Below are positions 7,813 to 15,836 of a DNA stretch of 64,000 nt, piece by piece (position 1 is the stretch's first letter; every line of letters starts with the position of its first letter). A program made the position numbers and the translations under genes. The notes beneath the pieces are model-generated. The model saw nothing but the letters and a program-made list of their open reading frames with translations. It had not been told where the DNA came from and made no database searches. The DNA is taken from positions 34,059-98,058 of the forward strand of contig JADLBU010000002.1 in assembly GCA_020847535.1 (NCBI GenBank), given 5' to 3'. The stretch comes from Phycisphaerales bacterium. GTDB lineage: Bacteria > Planctomycetota > Phycisphaerae > Phycisphaerales > UBA1924.

Positions 7813-8538
7813 TCATGTACCATGGCTGTACATCACCGGCCGCGCTGTCAATGCAGCGCCCGCCAACTGCGCCACCTCCATCAATCCCATCCTCTTCGCC
7901 CGCCGCGCCCCACATCCTCCCCTCCGCGCCCACACGCGAAGCGTCTGCGCAACCTCCCGATCCGCGATCGCCCTCCGCGCCACCCCTGCATCCAACAACC
8001 GCCACGCCGCGATCCCGCGCTTCCTTAGCATCAAACACAGCCGCACATCGCGCTCCGCACGCGGAACCTCGTGCGGCGTCATCCCCGCCGCCTCGAAGAA
8101 CGGACAGAACCTTCCCATCGCCGTGATCGCCTCCGTCAGCGGTGTGCTCGGATCCGCCAGGTACGCCCGTACCAGGCCGCTCGCCGCCCCCAGCCCCCGA
8201 TATCGCGGCTCGATGATCACCCGCGATATCGTCCGAAGCAGCCCGTTGATGCGATGCGCATCCCGGTAGTCGATCCCCGCGAACCGATCCGGCCACGCTC
8301 GCGCACGACACACCCCATACAACGCCGGGAATGACACCACCAGTACCCCCGCGAGCACAGGCTCGTTCGCCTCTCGATCCACCAGCCGCAGAATACGATC
8401 CAGCGTTGCCGGTGTCCCCGCGCGGTAGTGAAAACCCGACAGCGCGCGGTAGTCATCGAACTTCCCCTCCTCGATCGCCAACCCATCGACCCCAGGCCGA
8501 CCGATCCCGGTTCCCCGCTCTACGCCGCACTCGCTCAT
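7813..8538 (-). CDS. GNAT acetyltransferase, COG2401 C-terminal half
   Basis: This predicted N-acetyltransferase of 241 residues resembles the acetyltransferase half of COG2401 (ABC ATPase fused to acetyltransferase). The acetyl-CoA region is RTISRVIIEPRYRGLGAASG (about 103-122), followed by the typical PFFEAAGM (about 149-156). An upstream FHYRAGTPATLDRILRLVD segment also fits the family. AAGGGGAGAG precedes the start. The in-frame GTG at 8541 is an alternative. It overlaps the end of the ABC ATPase gene by 86 bases in another frame, so the two domains that are one protein elsewhere are two genes here. The substrate is unknown. Confidence 0.78.
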   Translation of the reverse strand: MSECGVERGTGIGRPGVDGLAIEEGKFDDYRALSGFHYRAGTPATLDRILRLVDREANEPVLAGVLVVSFPALYGVCRARAWPDRFAGIDYRDAHRINGLLRTISRVIIEPRYRGLGAASGLVRAYLADPSTPLTEAITAMGRFCPFFEAAGMTPHEVPRAERDVRLCLMLRKRGIAAWRLLDAGVARRAIADREVAQTLRVWARRGGCGARRAKRMGLMEVAQLAGAALTARPVMYSHGT

Positions 8539-9307
8539 CACCCGCTCTCCCCTTCGAGTTCACCCCATCCGCCGCACGCCCCATGCACCGCACTCCTCCA
8601 TCGAGCGCGCACCACACCACCACATCCGCATCCACCATCCCCGCAACATCCTCGTGCGCGCTCGCCAGCACGAATCGCAGCCCCGCTCCCACTCCTGCGT
8701 TCTCGCCGCGAACCCATCGCGAGAGCATCCGGCACACCCCGCGAGCGGTGATCCGATCCAGCATCGACACGAACTCATCCGCGAACACCCACGCCGCCCG
8801 CCGCCGAATCGCCCGATCGATCCCAAGCGCGAGCCCGAAGCGATGCCGCTGTCCCTCGGACAACTCCCCTGCCGTCCGCGCCAGCAACATCCCCTCCGAC
8901 AACCCCGCCCGCGATAGCACCCCCAGCCGGGAACGGATCGATCCTCCCAATCGATCGAAGATCCCCAGCCGCGAACCCCCACCGCGTGAACCCCCTTCGC
9001 ACGAACCCACCACCACCACCTTCTCTCCGCGCTGCCGCAGTTGCCTGCGCATCTCGCGCATCAGCGTCGATTTCCCACTCCCGCTGGGTCCGCAGATCAG
9101 CACGATCTCACCGGCTCGCGTGCCTGCGCACAGACTTCGCGCGATCCGCGCATGCTCCCGCGCGATTCGCCGCGAGCCCACATCCGTGCCCCATCTCACC
9201 ACGATCCCCAGCGAAGCGCACGCCTCCAGCAGCTTCCTGCTCGGTTGCCGCGCCGATTCCACGATCCGCATCCCGCCGCGGTGCCGCCTATCTCCCTTCA
9301 AGTTCAT
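8453..9307 (-). CDS. ABC-type ATPase, COG2401 N-terminal half (no membrane domain)
   Basis: This soluble ABC ATPase has 284 residues: Walker A CGPSGSGKST (72-81), signature LSEGQRHRFGLA (149-160), Walker B AAWVFADEF (171-179) and switch His in ASAHED (His218). The segment DEFVSMLDRITAR replaces the usual DEPTSGLD and is characteristic of COG2401 proteins, which are not transporters. After about residue 245 the sequence is Arg/Gly-rich and poorly conserved in appearance. It starts at ATG 9307, overlapping the upstream HTH gene as ATGA, with a strong GGAGGGAGA site, so translation is coupled. It probably works with the GNAT product, perhaps modifying a protein or RNA involved in packaging; that role is inference. 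Confidence 0.82.
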   Translation of the reverse strand: MNLKGDRRHRGGMRIVESARQPSRKLLEACASLGIVVRWGTDVGSRRIAREHARIARSLCAGTRAGEIVLICGPSGSGKSTLMREMRRQLRQRGEKVVVVGSCEGGSRGGGSRLGIFDRLGGSIRSRLGVLSRAGLSEGMLLARTAGELSEGQRHRFGLALGIDRAIRRRAAWVFADEFVSMLDRITARGVCRMLSRWVRGENAGVGAGLRFVLASAHEDVAGMVDADVVVWCALDGGVRCMGRAADGVNSKGRAGDERVRRRAGNRDRSAWGRWVGDRGGEVR

Positions 9308-9909
9308 GGCGATCTCCCTCCATCGCGCTCCTCGAACAGCATCCGCACCCCATCCCGGTATCGCCGCACCGCGTGCAGCGACAGATGCAGCGTCTGCGCA
9401 GTCTCGCGCAGGGATCTCCCGTTGAGAACCACCTCCTCGGCGACCTTGTTGGTCGCCCGGTTCCACGCCCTTCCCCGGGGGCCCGCGCTCCCGAGCTTCT
9501 GCGCCGATGCGACCCGACGGCGCTGCGCTCCCTCGATGAATCTGCCCACCACGAACATGAACTCCGGTGACAGCATCCGACGGACCAACCTCTGCACACG
9601 CCGCCGCAGCGTCCGCGGCTTGGTATTCAGCATGGGGGCAAGTTCCGCCACCGTCCGCTCATCCCGATACACCGCTTCCACCAGCATCCGATCCCCCGCC
9701 GGCAGCCACGGCGTCCGATCCAGGATGCGTTCGATCAGCTCCTTCCGCCTTCGCCGACGAAGATCCCCCGGGTCGGCGCGCTCCGGCTCGACGATGATCT
9801 CGATCGGGAGTTGCCGCGCCCGCACTCCCGCCATCGATGCCTCCGCCGATCCCTCATCAGCGCTGAATGGACCGTTGGAATGCGAACCCTCGGCGATCGG
9901 TGTGAACAT
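9304..9909 (-). CDS. Two-HTH DNA-binding protein (terminase small-subunit or sigma-like)
   Basis: This protein of 201 residues contains two predicted helix-turn-helix segments. One lies around DERTVAELAPMLNTKPRTLRR (about 84-104) and the second around RSLRETAQTLHLSLHAVRRY near the C-terminus. Both resemble sigma-70 region 4 or terminase small-subunit HTHs. A basic linker with RRRRKELIERIL precedes the first. ATG 9909 is preferred as start because GAGGTGA lies 6 bases upstream; GTG 9918 is the alternative. It is the first gene of the cassette and lies beside an operator-rich gap. By analogy with phage gene order (small subunit before TerL) it could recognise DNA for the terminase, but a transcriptional role is equally possible. 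Confidence 0.62.
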   Translation of the reverse strand: MFTPIAEGSHSNGPFSADEGSAEASMAGVRARQLPIEIIVEPERADPGDLRRRRRKELIERILDRTPWLPAGDRMLVEAVYRDERTVAELAPMLNTKPRTLRRRVQRLVRRMLSPEFMFVVGRFIEGAQRRRVASAQKLGSAGPRGRAWNRATNKVAEEVVLNGRSLRETAQTLHLSLHAVRRYRDGVRMLFEERDGGRSP

Positions 9910-9965
9910 GCAGCTCACCTCATGTCTCAGTTGTGTGTGAACCGTCGTGTGTTTTGCACAGACTT

Positions 9966-9987
9966 GTGTTCACTGCCGAGTGAACAC
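9966..9987. promoter_or_regulatory. Candidate operator, 22-bp inverted repeat
   Basis: GTGTTCACT (9966-9974) and AGTGAACAC (9979-9987) are perfect reverse complements around gccg. Further GTGAAC half-sites occur at 9902-9907 (tgtgaac) and 9936-9942 (tgtgaac), and attcacaac follows near 9996. The site lies between the cassette and its divergent repressor, the expected place for a control operator. No footprint or family motif is known to me. Confidence 0.55.
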
Positions 9988-10040
9988 GCATCTACATTCA
10001 CAACATCGGTGACATCCTGCAACGACTTTTGCATCCGAAC

Positions 10041-10079
10041 GTTGGATTTGGCGTGCTATGTCCAACAATGTGCGCACAT
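10041..10079. promoter_or_regulatory. Second dyad group before the repressor gene
   Basis: GTTGGA (10041-10046) and TCCAAC (10061-10066) are mirrored, and ATGTGCGCACAT (10068-10079) is a perfect 12-base palindrome. They lie 79-117 bases upstream of the repressor ATG and could be its autoregulatory sites. I cannot place convincing -35/-10 boxes around them. Confidence 0.4.
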
Positions 10080-10157
10080 CTGGTGTACATGCGCTGTCGA
10101 TGGCGATCGCCGCGGCACGCAAAGCCGTTGTGACCGGTGTGTGGGGAGGGGGATGGG

Positions 10158-11132
10158 ATGTCAGCACATGCGTCGAACGTCGCTCATCGCACCGGAGCCC
10201 AGGCCCCGGCCGGCAAGCGTGCTTCGGCCCCCGCACATCCGATCTCGGTCAGCCACGCGATCCGCAGGCGCAGAGCCGAACTTGGCATGACCCTTGACCG
10301 CCTCTCCCGCGCTGTCGGTGTCGGGCGCGCCTACCTCTCCATGATCGAAAATGGTCGCCGACACGTGCGAGCCGAGTCACTGCTCGAACGCATCGAACGC
10401 GCCCTCCTCCTCCCCCACGGCGCACTGCTCTGGGCCGTCCGACTCGAGAAGACTCCCGATGAGGTTCGTCGCCGCCTCGCGCTCGCCGAGCACCGCTGCG
10501 CTGCCCAGCGTCAACTGGCCGCCGAACTTGCCACGTTCGCCGATGACCTCCTCATCCCCGGCTCTGCCAGAACGCTCACCGAGTCCTGCCGCGCCCGACT
10601 CCGCACGCTCGCCGCCGAACTTCAGACCCCGGGCGCCTCGGCCTCATCCGCCCCCGCGAACGACTCCCTCGAGATCCCCATCCTCGAATCCATCGATGCA
10701 CTCCAGCAGATGCTCGATCGGCCCGGCATCCCCCCGACCCCGCCGACCCCCACAACCCCCACAACCCCCACATTCGCCAAGGCAAGCCTCCATCTCCCCG
10801 GATGGTCCGACCCCGCGGGCTTTGCCCTCCGTATCGATGGCGATGCCATGTTGCCCCAATACCGCGCTGGGGATCTGGTCATCTTCAGCCCCGCGAGCAC
10901 ACCTGCCGCCGGCCAGGATTGCATCGCCAAGATCCGCGCCAGGCGAGCCTGGATCTTCGGACGCATCTACATGGAGGCTGACGTCCAAGGAAACCCGATC
11001 GCCCGCATCCAGCCTCTCAACATCGCCCACGCCCCGAGGCTGATCCCCGCACAGGATGTCCGAGCCGTCATCTCCGCGATCTATCACATCCGGGCCTGCT
11101 CCCGACCCCACGATCCCCCTTCGCTCGCCTAG
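10158..11132 (+). CDS. XRE-type HTH repressor with degenerate S24 (LexA/CI-like) domain
   Basis: This transcription factor has 324 residues. An XRE HTH lies at about 34-85 (ELGMTLDRLSRAVGVGRAYL). Then come a helical linker, a Pro/Thr run near 190-205, and a C-terminal S24-like fold (about 215-310). The motif that is normally GDSMxPxxxxGD reads GDAMLPQYRAGD (228-239), so the nucleophilic Ser is Ala230. The region that should carry the catalytic Lys reads AWIFGRIYM. Self-cleavage should therefore be impossible, unlike LexA or phage CI; the domain may serve for dimerisation or ligand sensing. The start at ATG 10158 follows GGAGGGGG. It is divergent from the terminase cassette and presumably represses it. 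Confidence 0.83.
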   Translation: MSAHASNVAHRTGAQAPAGKRASAPAHPISVSHAIRRRRAELGMTLDRLSRAVGVGRAYLSMIENGRRHVRAESLLERIERALLLPHGALLWAVRLEKTPDEVRRRLALAEHRCAAQRQLAAELATFADDLLIPGSARTLTESCRARLRTLAAELQTPGASASSAPANDSLEIPILESIDALQQMLDRPGIPPTPPTPTTPTTPTFAKASLHLPGWSDPAGFALRIDGDAMLPQYRAGDLVIFSPASTPAAGQDCIAKIRARRAWIFGRIYMEADVQGNPIARIQPLNIAHAPRLIPAQDVRAVISAIYHIRACSRPHDPPSLA

Positions 11133-11243
11133 CAAACCCCCCCGGCATCACGCATATCCCCTTGCATCCGCGGCTGCAATGTGTACAACTCTTCATCAGC
11201 CGGCTGCATGTAACTCCGGCGCTCGCAAGCCCTGGAGTTCCCA

Positions 11244-12698
11244 GTGCCCGCAATCCGACTATCGGACCTCCTTTGGAGAGCCATCGCCCTGTGCGCGTGC
11301 AGCGCCGGCTCCTGCATGGCCGAAGGTCAACCACCTCCTCTCTCTCACAAGCTTGCCGAGTTTGCCCAGCATCTCTATCACCCCATCGGGCCCAAGCGTC
11401 TCACCATCGTCGGGGATTCCATCAACGCGACGCAGAGCCCCAACCGCATGATCGCCGGTTACCGGGATGCCTGGAACATCTCCTGGAACGGCTGGCTCGT
11501 ACACGCCGACAGCGGCGCGGCCGACATCGGCTACATGAGCGCCGTCGGCGTCACGGAGACCGACTTCAGTGTGGTCTTCAACCCGGGCAACTCGCTCTAC
11601 GGCGGCCAGATCCTCTTCAGCCCCGTCCGCACGCGCGAGACCGGCTACGCCAAGCCGCCCAAGCCCGCCCGCCACCTCGCCGACTGCATGATGCTCTCGA
11701 CCCAGACCTCGCGATTCCCCGCCGGGGATTACTTCTCTTCCGGGCACGTCACCGCCCGGATGCTGATCTACCAGGACACCAACATGCTCCACACCTTCAA
11801 CATCCACCCGATGCGCGAGAGCAGCTTCGTCGGGCCACCGGTCTACTACATGTCATGGGGGCCCATGAATCGCCTCGTCTGGCGCGATGTCGATCTCGGC
11901 GTCGGCGTCGGCTCCCCGCGCGTCCAGGTCTACACCACGCCCGCAGGCAAGGCCACATTCACCAACGCGATGGACTTCACCCACATGGCACTCTGCGGCG
12001 TTCTCTACCGCAACGATATTGCCAACGGCGTCCAGATGTCATTCATCTCGATCGGCGGCTCCCGCACCGTCGACCACGCCTTGCAACTCAAGTACAGCGA
12101 CAAGGCCCTGGGTGAGTTCTTCACCGCGACCGGCGCGCCCACGCACCTGGTCCTCTGGCTCGGACAGAACCAGACTGCCGCAGAGGCCAACCAGATGCTC
12201 GCCGGCTCCTGCAGCATCTTCAAATCCAACCTCCGCGCCATCATCGACCGCTACAACACCGTCATCCAGCAGTCGGGCGCACCCGCGCCGCGATGGCTCC
12301 TGGTCGCGCAGTACAAGACCGGCTACTCGCCCGCGATCCACCAGATGATCGCCCAGGCTCAATTCGAACTCTCCCTCGAGGATCCGCTCATCTCATTCCT
12401 CAACCTCTACACGCTCGCCGGCGCCGAGTCCTTCGATTCCGCCTCCTACACCACCGATGGCGTCCATCCCAACTACGCCGGCTCACTCTTCCTCGCAAGC
12501 GCGATGGATGACCAGATGCGCTCCATGGTCCGCTGCACCGCAGACCTCGATGCCAGCGGCTTCGTCGATCTCAACGACATGGCCCTCTTCACCAGTGCCT
12601 TCGAGGCCGGGGATCCGCTCGCCGACATCGATGCAAGCTCGTTCATCGACACCGACGACCTCGATGCCTTCCTGCTCGCCTTCGAGTCCGGCTGCTGA
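11244..12698 (+). CDS. Secreted SGNH/GDSL hydrolase with dockerin-like C-terminus
   Basis: This protein of 484 residues probably starts at GTG 11244, with TGGAG upstream. Residues 1-27 resemble a signal peptide (ALCACSAGSCMAEG). The SGNH catalytic blocks are visible: TIVGDSIN with Ser59, a block III-like LGQNQT, and TTDGVHPNYAGS with Asp405 and His408. Such enzymes are extracellular esterases or carbohydrate deacetylases; the substrate is unknown. The last about 54 residues form two EF-hand-type loops (ADLDASGFVDLNDM, ADIDASSFIDTDDL) and end AFESGC. This tail is shared with the S8 protease downstream and with the relic at 2939. A conserved Cys opens the module (CTAD) and another ends it, so a disulfide or a sorting role is possible. 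Confidence 0.8.
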   Translation: MPAIRLSDLLWRAIALCACSAGSCMAEGQPPPLSHKLAEFAQHLYHPIGPKRLTIVGDSINATQSPNRMIAGYRDAWNISWNGWLVHADSGAADIGYMSAVGVTETDFSVVFNPGNSLYGGQILFSPVRTRETGYAKPPKPARHLADCMMLSTQTSRFPAGDYFSSGHVTARMLIYQDTNMLHTFNIHPMRESSFVGPPVYYMSWGPMNRLVWRDVDLGVGVGSPRVQVYTTPAGKATFTNAMDFTHMALCGVLYRNDIANGVQMSFISIGGSRTVDHALQLKYSDKALGEFFTATGAPTHLVLWLGQNQTAAEANQMLAGSCSIFKSNLRAIIDRYNTVIQQSGAPAPRWLLVAQYKTGYSPAIHQMIAQAQFELSLEDPLISFLNLYTLAGAESFDSASYTTDGVHPNYAGSLFLASAMDDQMRSMVRCTADLDASGFVDLNDMALFTSAFEAGDPLADIDASSFIDTDDLDAFLLAFESGC

Positions 12699-12717
12699 CA
12701 ACACTTCCGCAACCAGT

Positions 12718-13017
12718 GTGATCGAGCCCGACACCTCCATCCCCGCATCCGCCCGGCCCGCCACACGCCTGGCGATCAAGGTCGTCCCAGGCGCTGCCAG
12801 GGATGAGATCGCCGGACCCCTCGGGGATCGCCTCAAGCTTCGAATCTCAGCCCCGCCCCAGGATGGTCAGGCCAACCAGGCTGTCTGTCGCCTGCTCGCC
12901 GCCCATCTGGCGATCAAGCCCCGCCAGGTCGAGATCATCTCCGGCCACGCTCACCCGGAGAAGCTTGTCCGGATCACGGGCCTGACCCCCGAGCAGGTCC
13001 GGGCAGCCTTGACCTGA
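12718..13017 (+). CDS. DUF167 / YggU family protein
   Basis: This small protein of 99 residues begins at GTG 12718, 19 bases after the SGNH hydrolase stop, so the two may share a transcript. The body LAIKVVPGAARDEIAG, LKLRISAPPQDGQANQAV and VEIISGHAHPEKLVRI is diagnostic of DUF167 (COG1872, YggU). These are small alpha/beta cytoplasmic proteins of unknown function found in all domains of life. Its length is typical for the family. No good Shine-Dalgarno is seen, and the first about 18 residues are not part of the conserved fold, so the start is uncertain. Confidence 0.85.
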   Translation: MIEPDTSIPASARPATRLAIKVVPGAARDEIAGPLGDRLKLRISAPPQDGQANQAVCRLLAAHLAIKPRQVEIISGHAHPEKLVRITGLTPEQVRAALT

Positions 13018-13264
13018 CCCCTGGGCCAACCCCATGCTGAGAGCGCTTTCATTGGCCCGGCTCGTTAGGTCAAAATCCGGCCCGGCCCTCCCCGGATCCC
13101 CCTAACCCTCGCACCCTGCGCAGTTTGAAGCGCCTTTAGAACCACGGATGCAACCGGGATCGCACGCGATCGCGTACCTGTCGATAGGTCTGCCCGGGGT
13201 TTGTACGCGCAGCGGATGTGGGTCTGAAGCGCCACCGGGGACCATCAGCATCGGCGGTGGATGG

Positions 13265-15460
13265 ATGAGGACGCGTGGTTCGGTTCCAGGTTTGGTGTGC
13301 GCGCTGGCGGGACTCGCCGGCGCCCTGGCCCCCAGTGCGTGGGCGCGCCCGGTCGTGCGCGCCGCCGAGGGTGTCATCAACCTCAAGGCCGGGGATATCC
13401 ACACCGCCAGGGAACGCTCCGCCCTCGATCTGGGTGTTCCCCTGCGCGCGGGCATCCGCCACATCCTCGTCCTCGATGGCCCCATCACCCAGGATCATCG
13501 CCAGGCGCTCGCCGCCACCGGTGCGGTGGTGGGGGAGTACCTCCCGACTCACGCCATTATCGCCGATCTCTCCGGAACCACCCGTCAGGCACTCCTCGGC
13601 CTGGGATTTGTCCGCTGGGTCGGTGAGTTCAAAGACCACTGGAAAATCCAGCGCGCCATCGGAACCAAGCCCTGGACCGACCCCGATCGCGAGGCGATGC
13701 GCGTCGATGGGATCGCCGCCCTCAACGCCGTCCTGTTCTCCAGCGCCGACATCAACGCCGCCGCCGATGCGCTTGCCGACATCCCAGGCGTCGTGATCAC
13801 CAACAGCGAATCGTCGGGTGGTGATCGCGCGATCGGCCTGCTGGCGCCGATCGCCGCGATCCCCCGACTCGCCCAGATCCCCCAGATCGGCTGGATCGAG
13901 GAGAAGCCCGAGTTCGCCCCCCGCGCCTACGCCTCGCGATGGATCGTCCAGCGCAACGTCCAGGACAAGTTCCCCCTCTACGACGCAGGCCTCAAGGGCA
14001 AGAACCAGATCATGGGCATCATCGACGGCTGGGTGACGCCCAACCACTGCTCCTTCACCGATCCCAACGTCCCCATCACCCTGCCGGGCATCTATCCCGA
14101 CCACCGCAAGATCTACGCCTACAACGCCGAGTTCGTCAACTACAACCAGCACGGCACCCACATCGCCGGGATCGCCGTTGGAGATGCCGGCAACGACGGC
14201 GAGACCCGCGGCGTCGCCTACCTCGCCCGCATGGTCTTCAACACCTGGCCCGACGTCACGGAGGACAGCGTCTACGGCCGCTTCGCCCTGCACTACTCGC
14301 AGGGCGCGAACATTCACTCCAACAGCTGGGGAAGCATCAGCTCCAACGAGTACGACTTCGCCGCCCGCGCCATCGACAACCTCTCCTGGCTCTACCCCGA
14401 CAACCTCATCCTGTTCGCCGTTTCCAACGGCAACTACATCCTCAACCCCGAGAACGCCAAGAACTGCCTGGCCGTCACCAGTTGCGGCGGCGCCGGCAAG
14501 CAGGACTCGATGTGCAACAACAACACCGACCCCGACGACATGCCCGGCATGGGGCCCACAACCGACGGCCGCCGCAAGCCCGAGATCGCTGGCCCCGGCT
14601 GCAACATCTGGTCCGCGACCGGCCAGAGCTGCTCGATCCGCGCCTTCGATGGCACCTCCACGGCCGCCCCCGCGGTCGGCGCCATCGGCGTCCTCATGCA
14701 GCAGTACTACACCGAGGGCTACTACCCGCGCGGCACGCCCGACCCCGACTTTGCCTTCCAGCCCACTGGCGCCCTCATCAAGGCGGCGATCATCAACGCC
14801 GGCGTGGATCTCCCCAACCAGCCCGGCTACCCCAACGACCTCGAGGGCTGGGGCCGCCTTCAGGCCGACAACGTGCTCTATTTCCCGGGGGATTCGCGCC
14901 GAACCGTCCTGCGCGACTTCCGCTCCAGCGATACCTGGGCCCTCACCACCGGCAAGGCGTTCCGCCTCCCCCTCCGCATCGATAAGAGCAACGAACCGCT
15001 TCGAGTCACGATGGTCTTCCACGATGCCCCCGCCGCCCTCCAGGCATCCTTCGCGCCTATCAACGACCTGGACCTGATCGTCGAGTCACCCTCGGGCATC
15101 ATCTACGCGGGCAACCTGTTCGAGGATGGCATCTCCAAGCCCGGCACGCTCCCCGATGCGATCAACAACGTCGAGCAGGTGCTCATCCCCGACCCCGAGC
15201 CCGGTGAGTGGTTCGTCCGCATCTACGCCCGAGAGGTCAACGTCGGTCCCAACCAGCCCTTCTCAGTGGTCGCCACCGGCGCGGTCGATGAAGCCTGCAT
15301 CGCCGATTTCGAGGGCGGCGGCTACGTCGACACCGACGACTTCGACGCCTTCATGCGGGCCTTCGTCGACGGCGACATGACCGCCGATGTCGACAACAAC
15401 GGCGTCGTCGATCTCGACGATGCCGATGCCTACATCCTCGCCTTCGAGAAGGGCTGCTGA
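13265..15460 (+). CDS. Secreted subtilisin-like serine protease (S8) with dockerin-like C-terminus
   Basis: This protein of 731 residues starts at ATG 13265 behind GGTGG, giving a signal peptide ending ...GALAPSAWA. A long N-terminal region (about 30-225) likely acts as pro-domain. The catalytic triad is Asp254 in GIIDGW, His296 in NQHGTHIAG and Ser465 in DGTSTAAPAVGA. The oxyanion Asn falls in the VSNGNYI region. A jelly-roll-like P domain (VTMVFHDAPAAL, NDLDLIVESP) follows. The C-terminus carries two EF-hand loops (FEGGGYVDTDDF, ADVDNNGVVDLDDA) and ends AFEKGC. Extracellular proteolysis is expected. The tail matches the SGNH enzyme upstream, so both may be displayed by the same route. Confidence 0.92.
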   Translation: MRTRGSVPGLVCALAGLAGALAPSAWARPVVRAAEGVINLKAGDIHTARERSALDLGVPLRAGIRHILVLDGPITQDHRQALAATGAVVGEYLPTHAIIADLSGTTRQALLGLGFVRWVGEFKDHWKIQRAIGTKPWTDPDREAMRVDGIAALNAVLFSSADINAAADALADIPGVVITNSESSGGDRAIGLLAPIAAIPRLAQIPQIGWIEEKPEFAPRAYASRWIVQRNVQDKFPLYDAGLKGKNQIMGIIDGWVTPNHCSFTDPNVPITLPGIYPDHRKIYAYNAEFVNYNQHGTHIAGIAVGDAGNDGETRGVAYLARMVFNTWPDVTEDSVYGRFALHYSQGANIHSNSWGSISSNEYDFAARAIDNLSWLYPDNLILFAVSNGNYILNPENAKNCLAVTSCGGAGKQDSMCNNNTDPDDMPGMGPTTDGRRKPEIAGPGCNIWSATGQSCSIRAFDGTSTAAPAVGAIGVLMQQYYTEGYYPRGTPDPDFAFQPTGALIKAAIINAGVDLPNQPGYPNDLEGWGRLQADNVLYFPGDSRRTVLRDFRSSDTWALTTGKAFRLPLRIDKSNEPLRVTMVFHDAPAALQASFAPINDLDLIVESPSGIIYAGNLFEDGISKPGTLPDAINNVEQVLIPDPEPGEWFVRIYAREVNVGPNQPFSVVATGAVDEACIADFEGGGYVDTDDFDAFMRAFVDGDMTADVDNNGVVDLDDADAYILAFEKGC

Positions 15461-15516
15461 GCCCCTCAATTTCTCTTCTCCGCGCCTCTCCGAATTCCAT
15501 GCTCCTGTACAACCAA

Positions 15517-15545
15517 TGAAAAACCGCCGCCCGAGGGGCGACGGT
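15517..15545 (-). terminator. Rho-independent terminator (minus strand)
   Basis: On the minus strand ACCGTCGCCC (15545-15536) pairs with GGGCGGCGGT (15532-15523) at 9 of 10 positions, and the GGTTTTTC tail follows. It ends transcription of the 82-residue protein gene, and lies between convergent genes. Confidence 0.7.
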
Positions 15546-15587
15546 CTGTTGAACTCTCACGTGCATCGGTTCGATCAGGCCCGGGCA

Positions 15588-15836
15588 TCAACCGCCTGCG
15601 GTCGTTACCTGGCCCGACTCCTCGAGTTGCTGCTGACGCTCCTTCTGACGCTGATACACCTCGTTCTGCTTGGGCTCGAGCGTGGGCGCTGCGGGCTTCG
15701 CCGTGGGTGCCACGATTTCCTTGACCGCTCCGCCCGAGAGGCTGTTCACGATCAGCAACCCACCCACCGCAAGCGCCACCGCCGCCAGCACGATCTTGAT
15801 CTTCTTGTCCTTGTCCAAGGATGAGAATCCCGACAT
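15588..15836 (-). CDS. Small single-pass membrane protein
   Basis: This predicted protein of 82 residues starts MSGFSSLDKDKKIKIVLAAV. One membrane helix at about 13-33 (IKIVLAAVALAVGGLLIVNSL) is followed by an Ala/Pro linker and a charged, Gln-rich helical tail (YQRQKERQQQLEESGQV). I do not recognise a family. It lies downstream of the ABC permease on the same strand (214-base gap) and has its own terminator, so it may be a small accessory subunit or an independent gene. The N-in, C-out orientation is a guess from charge distribution. Confidence 0.6.
   Translation of the reverse strand: MSGFSSLDKDKKIKIVLAAVALAVGGLLIVNSLSGGAVKEIVAPTAKPAAPTLEPKQNEVYQRQKERQQQLEESGQVTTAGG

Noticed and set aside
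6190..9909. Gene transfer agent or complete prophage
   Set aside because: No capsid, portal, protease, tail or integrase gene is in the window, so this cannot be claimed from what is visible.
13136..15022. 628-residue antisense frame over the S8 protease
   Set aside because: Asp/Gly/Val-rich text without motifs, lying over a gene with intact catalytic residues. Such long mirror frames are expected at this GC content and codon bias.
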